Shown: positions 41,734-51,161 of the stretch, piece by piece
How the letters are laid out: every line of letters starts with the position of its first letter
Numbering within the stretch: the stretch's first letter is position 1
DNA from: Glycomyces sp. TRM65418
GTDB lineage: Bacteria > Actinomycetota > Actinomycetes > Mycobacteriales > Micromonosporaceae
Direction: 5' to 3'
NCBI RefSeq assembly: GCF_019710475.1
Contig: NZ_JAJFAX010000014.1
Span: 1 to 64,000 of the forward strand
DNA: 64,000 nt
Notes under the pieces: generated by a model
Seen by the model: only the letters and a program-made list of their open reading frames with translations
What the model was told of the DNA's origin: nothing
Databases searched by the model: none
Translations under genes and position numbers: made by a program

Positions 41734-43367
41734 CCACCGCGACCGCGGCATTGGGCGACAACCTGGGCACGCTCGCCGGCACCGGCAAGCTCCTGCGCTT
41801 CCACGCCCGCCGCACCCGCCTGTACCTGCTGGGCTGGTTCGCCGGCCTCGTCGGCGGCACCTGGCTCATCGCGGCGGCCTTCCCGAACCTGTACCCGACC
41901 GCCGAGGACCGCGCCGGCTACGCGCTCACCGTCGACACGCCGGCGATGCGCTCGATGACCGGGCCCGGGACGTACATCGACGCCTACGCCTCCTCGACCG
42001 GCGCCATGTTCGCCCACAACATGCTGCTGTGGACCGGCGCGCTGACCGCGGTCATGTTCATCCTGCTCCTCACCCGGCTGACCCGCGCCGACGAGGAGAC
42101 CTCGCGGCTCGAGGTCATCCGCTCCGAACCGGTCGGCCGCCGCGCCGACCTGGCCGCCGCGCTCCTCCTCGCCGCCGTCGCGGCCCTCGTGCTCGGCGCG
42201 CTCATCGGGCTGACCGTGCTCGGAGTGGACGGCGCCGACGCCGAGGGCGCGTTCCTGTACGGCGCGGCGCACACCGCCATCGCGCTGGTCTTCGCGGGCC
42301 TGACCGCGGTGGCGGCCCAGCTGGGCGCCTACAGCTCCAGCGCGAACGGGCTCGGCTTCGCCGCCCTGGGCGCCTCGGTGCTGCTCGCGGCCGTCGGCAA
42401 CGCCCAGGACAACTGGGTCACCTGGCTCTCGCCGATCGGCTGGTCGCAGCTGACCTACGTCATGACCCCCGAGCAGCGCTGGTGGCCCCTGGCGCTCGGC
42501 GTCGCCCTCGGGCTCCTGGCCGTGTGGCTCGCGTTCACGCTGGTCGCCCACCGCGACTTCGGGCAGGGCATGATGGCCGGCCGGGCCGGACGCGCCGAGG
42601 CCCCCGCGAGCCTGCGCGGCGCCGGATCGCTGACGTTCCGGCTGACCCGCGGCCTGATGTGGGCCGCCGTGATCACCATGCTGCTGCTCGGCGCGGCCTA
42701 CGGGTCGATCCTCGGCAGCGCCGACGAGATGCTCGCCAACCTCTCCGAGGAGCAGCGGCAGGTGCTCAACCGGGGCGGCTCCAGCATCGAGGAGAACTTC
42801 GCCGCCACCATCGCCACGATCGACGCCCTGTTCGCCGCCATCTTCGGGCTCCTGGTCGTCGGCCGCGCCCGCAAGGAGGAGACGGACGGGCGCGGCGAGC
42901 TCCTCGCCGCCGCGCCGGTCACCCGCGGCCGCTGGCCCGGTTCGTACCTGCCGGCCGCGCTGACGACCGCGACCGCGGCCGTCGTCGTCGGCGGCGTGTC
43001 CCTGGCACTGGCAGGCGCCGCGTCGCTGGACGACTGGGGCTCCTTCGGGAAGCTGTTCGGCGCCTCGGTGCTCCAGCTGCCGGCGGTGTGGGTCCTCACG
43101 GCGTTCGCGTTCGCGGCCTACGCGTGGCTGCCGCGCGCGGGCTGGCTGCGCTGGCTCGTGTGGCTCTACGCGTTCGTGGTCGCCTACTACGGGCAGCTCC
43201 TCGAGATGCCCGGCTGGCTGCAGGGGATCTCGCCGTTCGACCACATCGCGGACTACCCGGCCGCGGACGTCGAATGGCTCCCGATCGCCGTGCTCGTGAT
43301 CGCGGCGGCCGCGATCAGCGCCCTGGGCTACGCGGGCGCCAGGCGCAGGGACCTGCACTTCAGTTGA
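41730..43367 (+). CDS. ABC exporter permease (antibiotic-export type)
   Basis: A 545-aa permease with about 12 membrane segments in two similar halves (first half up to about residue 270, second from about 300), each starting with a segment after a basic stretch. It resembles the polyketide-antibiotic exporter permeases of actinomycetes. ATG 41730-41732 overlaps the ATPase stop and AGGAG lies eight bases before it. Substrate unknown. With the regulator next door, a role in efflux of a toxic compound is likely. Confidence 0.8.
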   Translation: MTTATAALGDNLGTLAGTGKLLRFHARRTRLYLLGWFAGLVGGTWLIAAAFPNLYPTAEDRAGYALTVDTPAMRSMTGPGTYIDAYASSTGAMFAHNMLLWTGALTAVMFILLLTRLTRADEETSRLEVIRSEPVGRRADLAAALLLAAVAALVLGALIGLTVLGVDGADAEGAFLYGAAHTAIALVFAGLTAVAAQLGAYSSSANGLGFAALGASVLLAAVGNAQDNWVTWLSPIGWSQLTYVMTPEQRWWPLALGVALGLLAVWLAFTLVAHRDFGQGMMAGRAGRAEAPASLRGAGSLTFRLTRGLMWAAVITMLLLGAAYGSILGSADEMLANLSEEQRQVLNRGGSSIEENFAATIATIDALFAAIFGLLVVGRARKEETDGRGELLAAAPVTRGRWPGSYLPAALTTATAAVVVGGVSLALAGAASLDDWGSFGKLFGASVLQLPAVWVLTAFAFAAYAWLPRAGWLRWLVWLYAFVVAYYGQLLEMPGWLQGISPFDHIADYPAADVEWLPIAVLVIAAAAISALGYAGARRRDLHFS

Positions 43368-43414
43368 GCGCCTGAGCAACCGAGCGCACCACGAACCGAA
43401 CCGCAAGGAAACCG

Positions 43415-43450
43415 GGCGCCGCCGGTCCGACACCCCGGGCCGGCGGCGCC
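43415..43450 (+). terminator. Terminator after the ABC exporter
   Basis: A perfect 11-bp stem (43415-43425 with 43440-43450), loop 14 nt, 48 bp after the permease stop. A second, smaller palindrome follows (around 43466-43486). No T-run. Confidence 0.55.
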
Positions 43451-43528
43451 GCTCCGCGCCGTGGCGCGGCCGCCTTCGCGGCCGTGTCGCCACGGCGATG
43501 TCGCACCCGTGTGGTTCGCTGTGGTTCC

Positions 43529-46500
43529 ATGGGCACCATGTCGTCGGGAAGCGCAACCGAACTCAGGTACGAGTTCACCGACCCGCCCGCCGACGAGGCC
43601 GACTTCGATCTCGACCCGGCGCAGCGGGCGGTGGTCGAGCACGCCTCCGGGCCGCTGCTGGTGCGCGGCGGGCCCGGCACCGGCAAGACCGAGTCGCTCC
43701 TGCGGGCCGTCACGTCGAAAGTGGAGGCCGGGGTCGACCCGGCCTCCATCCTCCTGTTCGGACTCCGCCGCCAGGACACCGCGAAGCTCCGGTCGCGCCT
43801 GGATGCGGCCACCGCCGCACTGTCGGCGGCCGAGGTCGGCGTGTTCACCTTCCCCGCGTTCGCGTTCGCGCTGCTGCGCTCGGCGGCGGTCGCCGAGGGC
43901 CGCGACGAGCCGCGCCTGCTCACCGGCCCCGAGGCGGACGCGCTCATCCGGTCCATGCTGGAAGGCGAGGACTTCGGCTGGCCCGACGGCTTCGACGAGG
44001 CGGTGCGGACGTACGCGTTCGCGCAGCAGCTGCGGGACCTGGTGCTGCGCTGCGGCGAGCGCGGCCTCGACGGACCGGGCCTGGCGTCCCTCGGCGTCCG
44101 GCACGACCGGCCCGAATGGGTCGCGGCGGCCCGCTTCTACGACCGCTATGTGACGACCCTCGCGATCCAGTCGCTGTCGAGCGCGCTGTACGACTCGGCC
44201 GAGATCGTGCGCGCCGCCGCGGCGGCGCTGCGCGGCAGCCCGGACCTGTGCCCTACGCCCGCTTGGGTGTTCGTGGACGACCTCCAGGACGCGACCCCGG
44301 CGCACCTGGAGCTGTTGGAACTGCTCGCCGGGGACGGCGCCAACCTGGTCGCGGCCGGCACGCCCGATGCGGCCGTGTTCGGCTATCAGGGCGGCGACCC
44401 CGAGTCGGTGCGCGACTTCCCGTACCGGTTCCCCGCGCGCGACGGCGGCGAGGCCGCGGTGGTGCAGTTGCGGAACACGCACACGGTGGCGCTCGCGCCG
44501 CTGGCGGCGACGGTGACGCTGTCGCGGCGGCTGCGCGGCTCGGACCGGGACCGGGCGCGCGGCACGGCGTCCGAGGAACCGGGCCGGGCCGAGGTCGTGT
44601 ACCTGCCCTCGCCGACGCGGGAGGCGGTCTACATCGCCGACATCGCCCGCCGGGCGCACCTGCTCGACGGGATCCCTTACGGGGACATGGCGGTCATCGT
44701 CAAGTCGGCGTCGGCGATCCCCCAGTTGCGCCGGGCCATGCAGCACGCGGGAGTGCCCACGCGGCAGGCCGCGGACGACGTGCCGCTGCCGGCGCACCCG
44801 ACCGTGCGCGACCTGCTGCGCGTCGTCCTCATCGGACGCCATCCCGAGCGGCTCGACGAGACCACCGCGGCCGGGCTCCTGCACTCGCCGTTCGGCGGGG
44901 CCGACCCGTTCGCCGAGCGCCGCCTGCGCCAGGAGCTGCGGCGGCTCGCCGTCGCCGCCGACGACTTCTCGCCCGGATCGGACCTCCTCGTGGAGGCCCT
45001 CGTCGCGCCGGAGAAGATCGCGGCGCTGCCGGAGGAGGACTGGGCCGGGCCCGCCCGGAAACTCGACGCGCTCTTCGCCGCCGCCAGGGAAGGCGGCGGC
45101 ATCACCGCGACACTGTGGAGGGTGTGGGAGGCTTCGGGGCTCGGCGAGCGGCTCAAGCGGCGCGCGCTGTCCGCCGACCGGCGCGCCCAGCGCGCCGACG
45201 CCGAGCTCGACGCGGTGATCGCGCTGTTCGACCTCGCCGCCGCGTATGAGCGGAAGCAGCCGGGCGCGGGCGCCGAGGTCTTCTGCGAGCACGTGCTGCA
45301 GCAGCAGCTGCCCGGCGACTTCCTCTCCGCGCGGGCGGAACTCGGCGACGCCGTGACGCTCACGACCGCGCACGCCGCGCACGGGCGGCAGTGGGACTTC
45401 GCGGTCGTCGCGGGCGCGCAGGAGGGCATGTGGCCCAACCTGCGCCCCCGCGGCTCCCTCCTCGGGGCCGAGGCGCTCGTGGACGTCCTCGACGGGCGGG
45501 CCGACGTCGACCAGGTGGCGCAGCTTCTCGACGAGGAGCGCCGCCTGTTCTACAACGCCTGCACGCGGGCCCGGGTGCGGCTCCTGGTGACCGCCGTGGA
45601 CTCCGACGACGCGCAGCCGAGCCGCTTCTGCGGGGAACTCGGCGTCGAACCGGTCACCGCGCCCCGGCGCGGGCGGCCGCTGAGCCTCGCGTCGCTCACC
45701 GCGCGCCTGCGGGAGGTCGTCGTGGACTCGGGCCACCGGGAGCGCGACGCCGCCGCGGCCGCGCTCCGGAAGCTCACCGAGCAGGGCGTCCCGGGCGCCG
45801 ACCCGGCCCGGTGGTGGGGCCTGGCCGAGATCTCCGACGAGCGCGCGCTCGCGCTCGCCGGGGAGACCATCAGGATCTCGCCCTCGCAAGTGGAGTTGAC
45901 GCAGCAGTGCGGGCTGCGGTGGGCGCTCGAATCGCACGGCGCCGACGCGGGCGACCTGCTCCCCCGCCACCTCGGCACGCTCCTGCACGCCGCGGCCGAG
46001 GCCGTCACGGTCGACCCGGCCGCGGACCCGGCGCAGGTGATGGAGCGGGTCGTGGGCGAGCACTTCGACCGGCTCCCGTTCGAGGCGCCGTGGCACGCCG
46101 AGCAGCAGCGCCGCCGCGTCTCCGGCGCGGTCGAGCGCTTCGCGCGGTGGCTCGCGGCCAACCGGCGGGAGCTCATCGGGGCCGAGCGGTCCTTCCGCGT
46201 CAAGCTCGAACTCGGGCCGCCCGGTGTCGAGGTCGTCATGTCGGGGCAGGTCGACCGGCTCGAACGCGACGGCGAGGGCCGCCTCTACGTGGTGGACCTC
46301 AAGACCGGCAAGAGCGCGCCCACCAAGGGCGAAGTGGAGCGGCATCCGCAGCTGGGGGCGTACCAGCTCGCGGTCGCCGAGGGCGCGTTCGAGGAGGGCG
46401 ACCGGCCCGGCGGGGCCGAGCTCGTCTACCCCAACGTGGACAACAAGACGTCCACGCGTTCGGTCGCCCAGGGGCCGCTGAGCGAGGCCGAGAATCCCGA

Positions 46501-46645
46501 CTGGGCGCGGGCGCTCGTCGCCGACACCGCGAACCGCATGGCCGGACCGGTCTTCGAGGCCCGCAACACCAGCAGATGCGACACGTGCTCGGTCAAGCAC
46601 TGCTGCCCCATCGCCGACGAGGGCCGGCAGGTCACCGATGAGTGA
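43529..46645 (+). CDS. adnA: AdnA-like helicase-nuclease subunit
   Basis: A 1038-aa UvrD-like protein with a C-terminal RecB-type nuclease, the usual first gene of the actinobacterial AdnAB complex that resects double-strand breaks. Walker A RGGPGTGKT lies near residues 45-53. Walker B reads VFVDDLQDA where active helicases have DEYQDT, so the motor is probably weak or structural, as known for mycobacterial AdnA. The nuclease core is VDLKTGK near 920. Cys in QQCGLRW (about 794) and in CDTCSVKHCC (about 1017-1027) should hold a 4Fe-4S cluster. The start could be ATG 43529 or 43538; neither has a good ribosome binding site. Confidence 0.85.
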   Translation: MGTMSSGSATELRYEFTDPPADEADFDLDPAQRAVVEHASGPLLVRGGPGTGKTESLLRAVTSKVEAGVDPASILLFGLRRQDTAKLRSRLDAATAALSAAEVGVFTFPAFAFALLRSAAVAEGRDEPRLLTGPEADALIRSMLEGEDFGWPDGFDEAVRTYAFAQQLRDLVLRCGERGLDGPGLASLGVRHDRPEWVAAARFYDRYVTTLAIQSLSSALYDSAEIVRAAAAALRGSPDLCPTPAWVFVDDLQDATPAHLELLELLAGDGANLVAAGTPDAAVFGYQGGDPESVRDFPYRFPARDGGEAAVVQLRNTHTVALAPLAATVTLSRRLRGSDRDRARGTASEEPGRAEVVYLPSPTREAVYIADIARRAHLLDGIPYGDMAVIVKSASAIPQLRRAMQHAGVPTRQAADDVPLPAHPTVRDLLRVVLIGRHPERLDETTAAGLLHSPFGGADPFAERRLRQELRRLAVAADDFSPGSDLLVEALVAPEKIAALPEEDWAGPARKLDALFAAAREGGGITATLWRVWEASGLGERLKRRALSADRRAQRADAELDAVIALFDLAAAYERKQPGAGAEVFCEHVLQQQLPGDFLSARAELGDAVTLTTAHAAHGRQWDFAVVAGAQEGMWPNLRPRGSLLGAEALVDVLDGRADVDQVAQLLDEERRLFYNACTRARVRLLVTAVDSDDAQPSRFCGELGVEPVTAPRRGRPLSLASLTARLREVVVDSGHRERDAAAAALRKLTEQGVPGADPARWWGLAEISDERALALAGETIRISPSQVELTQQCGLRWALESHGADAGDLLPRHLGTLLHAAAEAVTVDPAADPAQVMERVVGEHFDRLPFEAPWHAEQQRRRVSGAVERFARWLAANRRELIGAERSFRVKLELGPPGVEVVMSGQVDRLERDGEGRLYVVDLKTGKSAPTKGEVERHPQLGAYQLAVAEGAFEEGDRPGGAELVYPNVDNKTSTRSVAQGPLSEAENPDWARALVADTANRMAGPVFEARNTSRCDTCSVKHCCPIADEGRQVTDE

Positions 46646-46684
46646 AGCGGCGCCGCCGAAGGCGCGGACGGAGAGGCGGTACCG

Positions 46685-49600
46685 GTGAGCGAGCACTTCA
46701 GCGCCGTGGGCTTGGCCAACCGGCTCGGCCAGCCCACCCCCACGGGCGAGCAGCAGGCGGTGATCGAAGCCGGGCGCGATCCGATGCTCGTCGTCGCCGG
46801 CGCCGGTTCGGGCAAGACGACGACGATGGCCGACCGCGTGGTGTGGCTCATCGCCAACCGCGTCGCCAGGCCCGAGCACATCCTCGGGCTCACCTTCACC
46901 CGCAAGGCCGCCGCGGAACTCGCCGCGCGCGTCCGCGACAAGCTGCGTCGGCTCACCGAGTCGATCCCCGAACTGTCCGAACTGCACGGCGAGCCCACCG
47001 TCTCGACCTACAACGCGTACGCCGGGAGCCTCGTCGGCGAGCACGGCCTGCGCATCGGCGTCGAGCCGAGCACGCGGGTCATCACCGACACGGGCCGCTG
47101 GCAGCTCGCCCGGGACCTGGTGTGCGCGTGGGACGGCGAGATGAGCGAGTTCGACGTCAGCGTCGACCGCGTCACCGAGCTCGTGCTCCAGCTGGCCGAG
47201 CAGCTCGCCGAGCACCTGCGGGACGGCGCGGACCTGCGCCGCTTCGACCGGGACCTGCACGAGATGCTCGAAGAACGGCGGTCGGCGAAGCTCAACGACG
47301 AGTTCCGCAGCCTCCTGTCCTTGCGGCGCAAGCGGGACCAGCTGCTGCCGCTCGTGGAGGCGTGGGACCGGCGCAAGCGCGAGCTGGGGGTCATGGACTT
47401 CGCCGACCAGCTGTCGCTGGCCGCGCAGCTCGTCGCGGGGGCGCCCGAGATCGTCCGGACCGAGCGGGACCGTTGGCGGGTCGTCCTCCTCGACGAGTAC
47501 CAGGACACGTCGTTCTCCCAGGTGGCGCTGCTGCGCGACCTGTTCGGCAGCGGCCACCCGGTCACGGCCGTGGGGGACCCGAACCAGTCCATCTACTCCT
47601 GGCGCGGGGCCTCGGCGGGCACGCTGCAGCGCTTCCCGAGCGACTTCCCCACCGGGGCGGGCGGACCGGCCCACGTCGCCTATCTGACCCGGTCCTGGCG
47701 GAACCGCGAAGCCGTGCTCGACGTGGCGAACGCGGTCTCCGAGCCGCTGCGCGCCGGGACCGTCCCGCCCCTCACCGTCGGCGCGAAGTTCGACGACGAG
47801 CACGGCGAAGGCCTGGTCGAGGCCACGATGCACCTCACCGCCGCCGACGAGGCCGAGTGGATCGCCGCGCGCCTGAAAGCGGTCTGGGACCCCGAGCGGG
47901 AGGAGACCGCCGCGGTCCTCATCCGCAAGCGCCGACAGATCCCGGCCCTGCACCGGGCGCTGACCGCCGCGGAGCTCCCCGTCCAGGTCATCGGCTCGCT
48001 CGGGCTGCTGTACTACCCCGAAGTCGCCGAGACCGTCGCGATGCTGCGGGCCGCCGCCGACCCGACGAACGGGCCCGCGCTCATGCGGCTGCTGGCGGGG
48101 AACCGGTGGCGCATCGGGCCGCGGGACATCGCCGCCCTGTGGGCGCGCGCCCGCGAGCTCGCCCCCGACTCGCGGGGCTTCGAACCGGACGCGGGCGTGG
48201 AGGCGGAGGCGTCCCTCGCGGATGCACTGGCCGATCCGGGTGCGGCCGAGCACTACTCGACCCTGGGGTATCTGCGCTTCGCGCAGCTCCACGAGGAGCT
48301 GAGCTGGATTCGGAGCCGCCTGGGGCAGAGCCTTCCCGACGTCGTGGGCGACGTGATCGCGCACAGCGGCCTGGACGTGGAGGTGATGCTGCACCACGGC
48401 GATCTGTCCAATCTGGACGAGTTCACCGACATCGCCGCGGCGTACGAGAACGACACGAGCGGGGCGAGCGTTCCGGGGTTCCTCTCATACCTGGAGTCGG
48501 CGGCGAAGCGCGAGCGGGGCCTGGTCGTGGAGGGCGCGAACCCGGCGGGCGGCGTCGTGCAGCTGATGACGGTGCACGCGGCGAAGGGCCTGGAGTGGGA
48601 CGTGGTCTCGGTGCCGGGGCTGTGCGAGGGGATCCTGCCGACGTCGGTGAAGCGCGACTCGACGTGGGTGAGCGACGCGGCGAGGCTGCCGTACGGACTG
48701 CGGGGCGACGCCGAGAACCTCCCGGTGCTGTACCTGGACGAGGCGTACACCCCGGCGGAGGTCAAGAAGGCGGTCGCGGCGTTCAAGGCGGACGACCGGG
48801 AGGCGAAGCTCGACGAGGAGCGCCGGCTGGCGTACGTGGCGCTGACGCGGGCTCGGCGGGCGCTGCTCGCGAGCGGCTACTGGTGGGACGCCGAGGCGCG
48901 GTCCTCGCGCAAGCCCGCGCCGTACCTGGAGGAGGCCCGGAACGCGGGGGCGCGGGTCCCGGTGTGGGCGGAGCCGGGGCGGTCGAACCCGCTTGAGGAC
49001 CAGGCCCGGACGGCGGAGTGGCCGAGCAAGGCCCCGTTGGGTTCGCGGCAGGCGGCGTTCGCCGAGGCGGCGGACCTGGTGCTGGCGGTCGGCGATGCGG
49101 TCGCCGAGGGCCCGTTGGCGCGGCAGTGGAGGGAAGAGGCCGAGCTGCTGCTGGCCGAACGCGACGAACGGGAGTCGGGCGTGGTCCGGCTCCCCCGCCC
49201 GACGCGGCTCTCCACGTCGCAGCTGATGGCGATGCGGGCCGACGAGGAGGCGTTCGCGGCGCAGCGGCGCCGCCCGATGCCGCAGCCGCCGCGGGAGGCG
49301 ACGCAGCGCGGCACCGAGTTCCACTCCTGGGTGGAGGAGTTCTTCGGCGGGAGCACGCTCTTCGACCCGGCGGACCTGCCGGGAGCGGCCGACGAGGCGG
49401 CGCCGGACACGGACCTGGACCGCCTGAAGGCGGCGTTCCGGAACTCCGAATGGTCGCGGCGCCGGATCGCGGCGCAAGAGGTCCCGTTCGTGATCGAGTA
49501 CGAGGGCACGATCGTGCGGGGGCGCATCGACGCGGTTTTCCACAGGGAGGGCGGCGGCTACGACATCGTCGACTGGAAGACCGGCCGCCCGCCGGAGGGC

Positions 49601-49741
49601 GAGGCGGCCGAGCACGCCGCACTCCAGTTGAAGGTCTACCGGAAGGCCTGGGCGAAGCTCAAGGACATCGACGAGACGGCGATCCGAACGGCCTTCCACT
49701 ACGTCGGCGCCGACCACACTTGGTGGCCCGAGCTGGATTAG
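46685..49741 (+). CDS. adnB: AdnB-like helicase-nuclease subunit
   Basis: The 1018-aa partner. All UvrD motifs are intact: VAGAGSGKTTT (about 37-47), LLDEYQDTS (about 268), VGDPNQSIYSWRG (about 295), VHAAKGLEWD (about 630) and YVALTRARR (about 718). The nuclease domain is at the C-terminus (GRIDAVF, then DIVDWKTG near 960). This subunit should drive translocation while both nucleases cut. GTG 46685 follows GGAG at a long distance; the gap to adnA is 39 bp, so the two form an operon. Together they replace RecBCD or AddAB. Confidence 0.9.
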   Translation: MSEHFSAVGLANRLGQPTPTGEQQAVIEAGRDPMLVVAGAGSGKTTTMADRVVWLIANRVARPEHILGLTFTRKAAAELAARVRDKLRRLTESIPELSELHGEPTVSTYNAYAGSLVGEHGLRIGVEPSTRVITDTGRWQLARDLVCAWDGEMSEFDVSVDRVTELVLQLAEQLAEHLRDGADLRRFDRDLHEMLEERRSAKLNDEFRSLLSLRRKRDQLLPLVEAWDRRKRELGVMDFADQLSLAAQLVAGAPEIVRTERDRWRVVLLDEYQDTSFSQVALLRDLFGSGHPVTAVGDPNQSIYSWRGASAGTLQRFPSDFPTGAGGPAHVAYLTRSWRNREAVLDVANAVSEPLRAGTVPPLTVGAKFDDEHGEGLVEATMHLTAADEAEWIAARLKAVWDPEREETAAVLIRKRRQIPALHRALTAAELPVQVIGSLGLLYYPEVAETVAMLRAAADPTNGPALMRLLAGNRWRIGPRDIAALWARARELAPDSRGFEPDAGVEAEASLADALADPGAAEHYSTLGYLRFAQLHEELSWIRSRLGQSLPDVVGDVIAHSGLDVEVMLHHGDLSNLDEFTDIAAAYENDTSGASVPGFLSYLESAAKRERGLVVEGANPAGGVVQLMTVHAAKGLEWDVVSVPGLCEGILPTSVKRDSTWVSDAARLPYGLRGDAENLPVLYLDEAYTPAEVKKAVAAFKADDREAKLDEERRLAYVALTRARRALLASGYWWDAEARSSRKPAPYLEEARNAGARVPVWAEPGRSNPLEDQARTAEWPSKAPLGSRQAAFAEAADLVLAVGDAVAEGPLARQWREEAELLLAERDERESGVVRLPRPTRLSTSQLMAMRADEEAFAAQRRRPMPQPPREATQRGTEFHSWVEEFFGGSTLFDPADLPGAADEAAPDTDLDRLKAAFRNSEWSRRRIAAQEVPFVIEYEGTIVRGRIDAVFHREGGGYDIVDWKTGRPPEGEAAEHAALQLKVYRKAWAKLKDIDETAIRTAFHYVGADHTWWPELD

Positions 49742-49885
49742 CGCCGCCGTCCTGCGGTGTTCGCCCCGGTTTCTCCGCCGGTTTGCGCGCGGGCGCTACC
49801 GTGATCACCGCAATGGCCGGATCCGATCCGGCCGTCGGCCCCGCCACCCACGGGGCCGCAGAGTATCCCCATGTGATTGGAACCC

Positions 49886-50356
49886 ATGCGCAACCGCAAC
49901 AAGTCCCGTGCCACCCGCCGCGCCTCCGCCCTCGCCGGCGGCGCCCTCGCCCTCACGTTCGCCCTCGCCGCGTGCGGCAGCGACGGCGACACCCCCGCCG
50001 GGGCCGTGGAGGGCTTCCTGGGCGACGGTGTCGAGGACCTCTTCAACGCCATCAAGGAAGGCGACTCCGACGCCGCGGTGGCGACCGCCGAGGAGTACTT
50101 CTGCGCCGAGGACGTCGAGGGCGTCAAAGAGATGACCGGCATGCTCGAGGGCATGTCCGAGGAGGAGATCGCCGAGCACATGGGCGATGACTTCGCGATG
50201 CCCGAGGACTGGTCCTACGAGGTCGGCGAGGTCACCGAGGAAGGCGACACCGCCACCGTCGAGGTCGAGATGACCGAGAACGGCGAGACCACCGACGAGA
50301 CCTTCGAGATGGTCAAGGAAGACGACGTCTGGAAGATCTGCGGCGAGTTCGCTTAA
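49886..50356 (+). CDS. Small acidic lipoprotein (DUF4878-like)
   Basis: A 156-aa lipoprotein. A basic N-terminus and hydrophobic stretch lead to the lipobox LAAC, then an acidic mature chain. The layout, an alpha-helical stretch with AVEGFLGDGVEDLFNAIKEGD followed by beta-rich DTATVEVEMTENGET and a terminal VWKICGEF, resembles the DUF4878 lumazine-binding-like or NTF2-like lipoproteins common in Gram-positives. Two Cys (in YFCAEDVEG and KICGEF) could pair. Function unknown. ATG 49886 has only a weak site; the open frame extends three codons further up. A terminator follows at 50378. Confidence 0.7.
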   Translation: MRNRNKSRATRRASALAGGALALTFALAACGSDGDTPAGAVEGFLGDGVEDLFNAIKEGDSDAAVATAEEYFCAEDVEGVKEMTGMLEGMSEEEIAEHMGDDFAMPEDWSYEVGEVTEEGDTATVEVEMTENGETTDETFEMVKEDDVWKICGEFA

Positions 50357-50377
50357 GCGACACCGCACCAAGGTAAA

Positions 50378-50406
50378 GGGCCCGACGAGCGTCGTTCGTC
50401 GGGTCC
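50378..50406 (+). terminator. Terminator between the lipoprotein and doc genes
   Basis: An 11-bp stem with one G-U pair (50378-50388 with 50396-50406) followed by TTGCTC lies 21 bp after the lipoprotein stop. It may serve both convergent genes. Confidence 0.6.
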
Positions 50407-50441
50407 TTGCTCATGCATGGACGCAACGCATCCCGGGCCGA

Positions 50442-50828
50442 CTACTTGACCAGAAGCGCGAGTAGCCGGTCAGCGATGTCGCCGACTTCAACCAGGGTTC
50501 CCGAGGCGGCTGCGATCACCAGGTCATAGGCCTGGTCCTCGATCTCCTCTGGATCCTTCAGGCGAAACCCGTTGAGCTCGAGAAAGGTCGCGGCGGCCAA
50601 GAACCCCAGCCGCTTGTTCCCGTCGAACAACGGATGGTTCGAGACGAGCGAATGCAGGAGCGCCGCGGCCTTTTCAAACGGCGTCTCGTACGCCTCGGCT
50701 CCGAACACATTCGTCTGCGGGCGGGCTGCGGCGGACTCCAACAGTCCGATATCGCGAATGACGACCGATGGGCCCGCCGCGATCGACGTGAGGTCGGCCA
50801 GTTCTGCGGTCGACAGGTACCGTGGCAC
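50442..50828 (-). CDS. doc: Doc-family (Fic fold) toxin
   Basis: A 128-aa Doc toxin. The Fic motif is complete: HPLFDGNKRLG with His 65, Phe 68, Asp 69 and the GNKR anchor at 70-73. Phage P1 Doc phosphorylates EF-Tu and stops translation; the same target is likely here. The start is GTG 50826-50828, sharing one base with the antitoxin stop (TAGTG), so toxin translation is coupled to the antitoxin. A longer frame exists upstream only inside the antitoxin gene. Confidence 0.9.
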   Translation of the reverse strand: MPRYLSTAELADLTSIAAGPSVVIRDIGLLESAAARPQTNVFGAEAYETPFEKAAALLHSLVSNHPLFDGNKRLGFLAAATFLELNGFRLKDPEEIEDQAYDLVIAAASGTLVEVGDIADRLLALLVK

Positions 50829-51028
50829 TACTCGCCGAGCCTCGTCAGCAGCCGGGCGTGGCGCTTGGCGATATCCTCGGCAACCGAGCGCACGTGATCG
50901 CGGGACTGTCGCTCGATCCACTCCGCGATGGCGGCCTCAGCCGCGCTGTTCATCGACAGCCCTGCTTCGGCAGCAGCGTCACGGAACTTTCCTTCGACCT
51001 CGTCGGGGAGTCTGAGCGTCATCGCCAT
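50828..51028 (-). CDS. Ribbon-helix-helix antitoxin of the Doc pair
   Basis: A 66-aa protein with an N-terminal beta strand and two helices of the ribbon-helix-helix type (MTLRLPDEVEGKFRDAAAE then SMNSAAEAAIAEWI). The C-terminal basic helix (AEDIAKRHARLL) probably binds and inhibits Doc. It is not the Phd fold of phage P1, so the pair is a Doc toxin with a different antitoxin class. ATG 51026-51028 follows GGAGG by seven bases; a second Met two codons later is possible. The operator at 51045-51064 should be its binding site. Confidence 0.85.
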   Translation of the reverse strand: MAMTLRLPDEVEGKFRDAAAEAGLSMNSAAEAAIAEWIERQSRDHVRSVAEDIAKRHARLLTRLGE

Positions 51029-51044
51029 AGGTCCACCTCCATCT

Positions 51045-51064
51045 TGGTAGCATGAATGATACCA
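51045..51064. promoter_or_regulatory. Operator of the toxin-antitoxin pair
   Basis: TGGTAGCAT, two bases, ATGATACCA: a 20-bp palindrome matching at 8 of 9 positions per arm, 17 bases before the antitoxin start. It overlaps minus-strand TATCAT, a likely -10. Ribbon-helix-helix antitoxins bind such sites. Confidence 0.7.
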
Positions 51065-51110
51065 CTTCTGCCACCATGGGACCAGTCGCCGATCGGCGAC
51101 ACTCGCGAAC

Positions 51111-51149
51111 GAGCGGGGCCCGGCGAGCGCAGCTCGCCGGGCCCCGCTC
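51111..51149 (-). terminator. ileS terminator
   Basis: A perfect 18-bp GC stem (51111-51128 with 51132-51149) with a 3-nt loop, 12 bp after the ileS stop. It shields the toxin-antitoxin promoter from ileS transcription. Confidence 0.8.
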
Positions 51150-51161
51150 GTCTCGCTCTGC

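Noticed and set aside
43328-48397. 1689-codon open frame on the minus strand across adnAB
   Set aside because: Antisense to two well-recognised helicase-nuclease genes, with low-complexity composition and no start signals.
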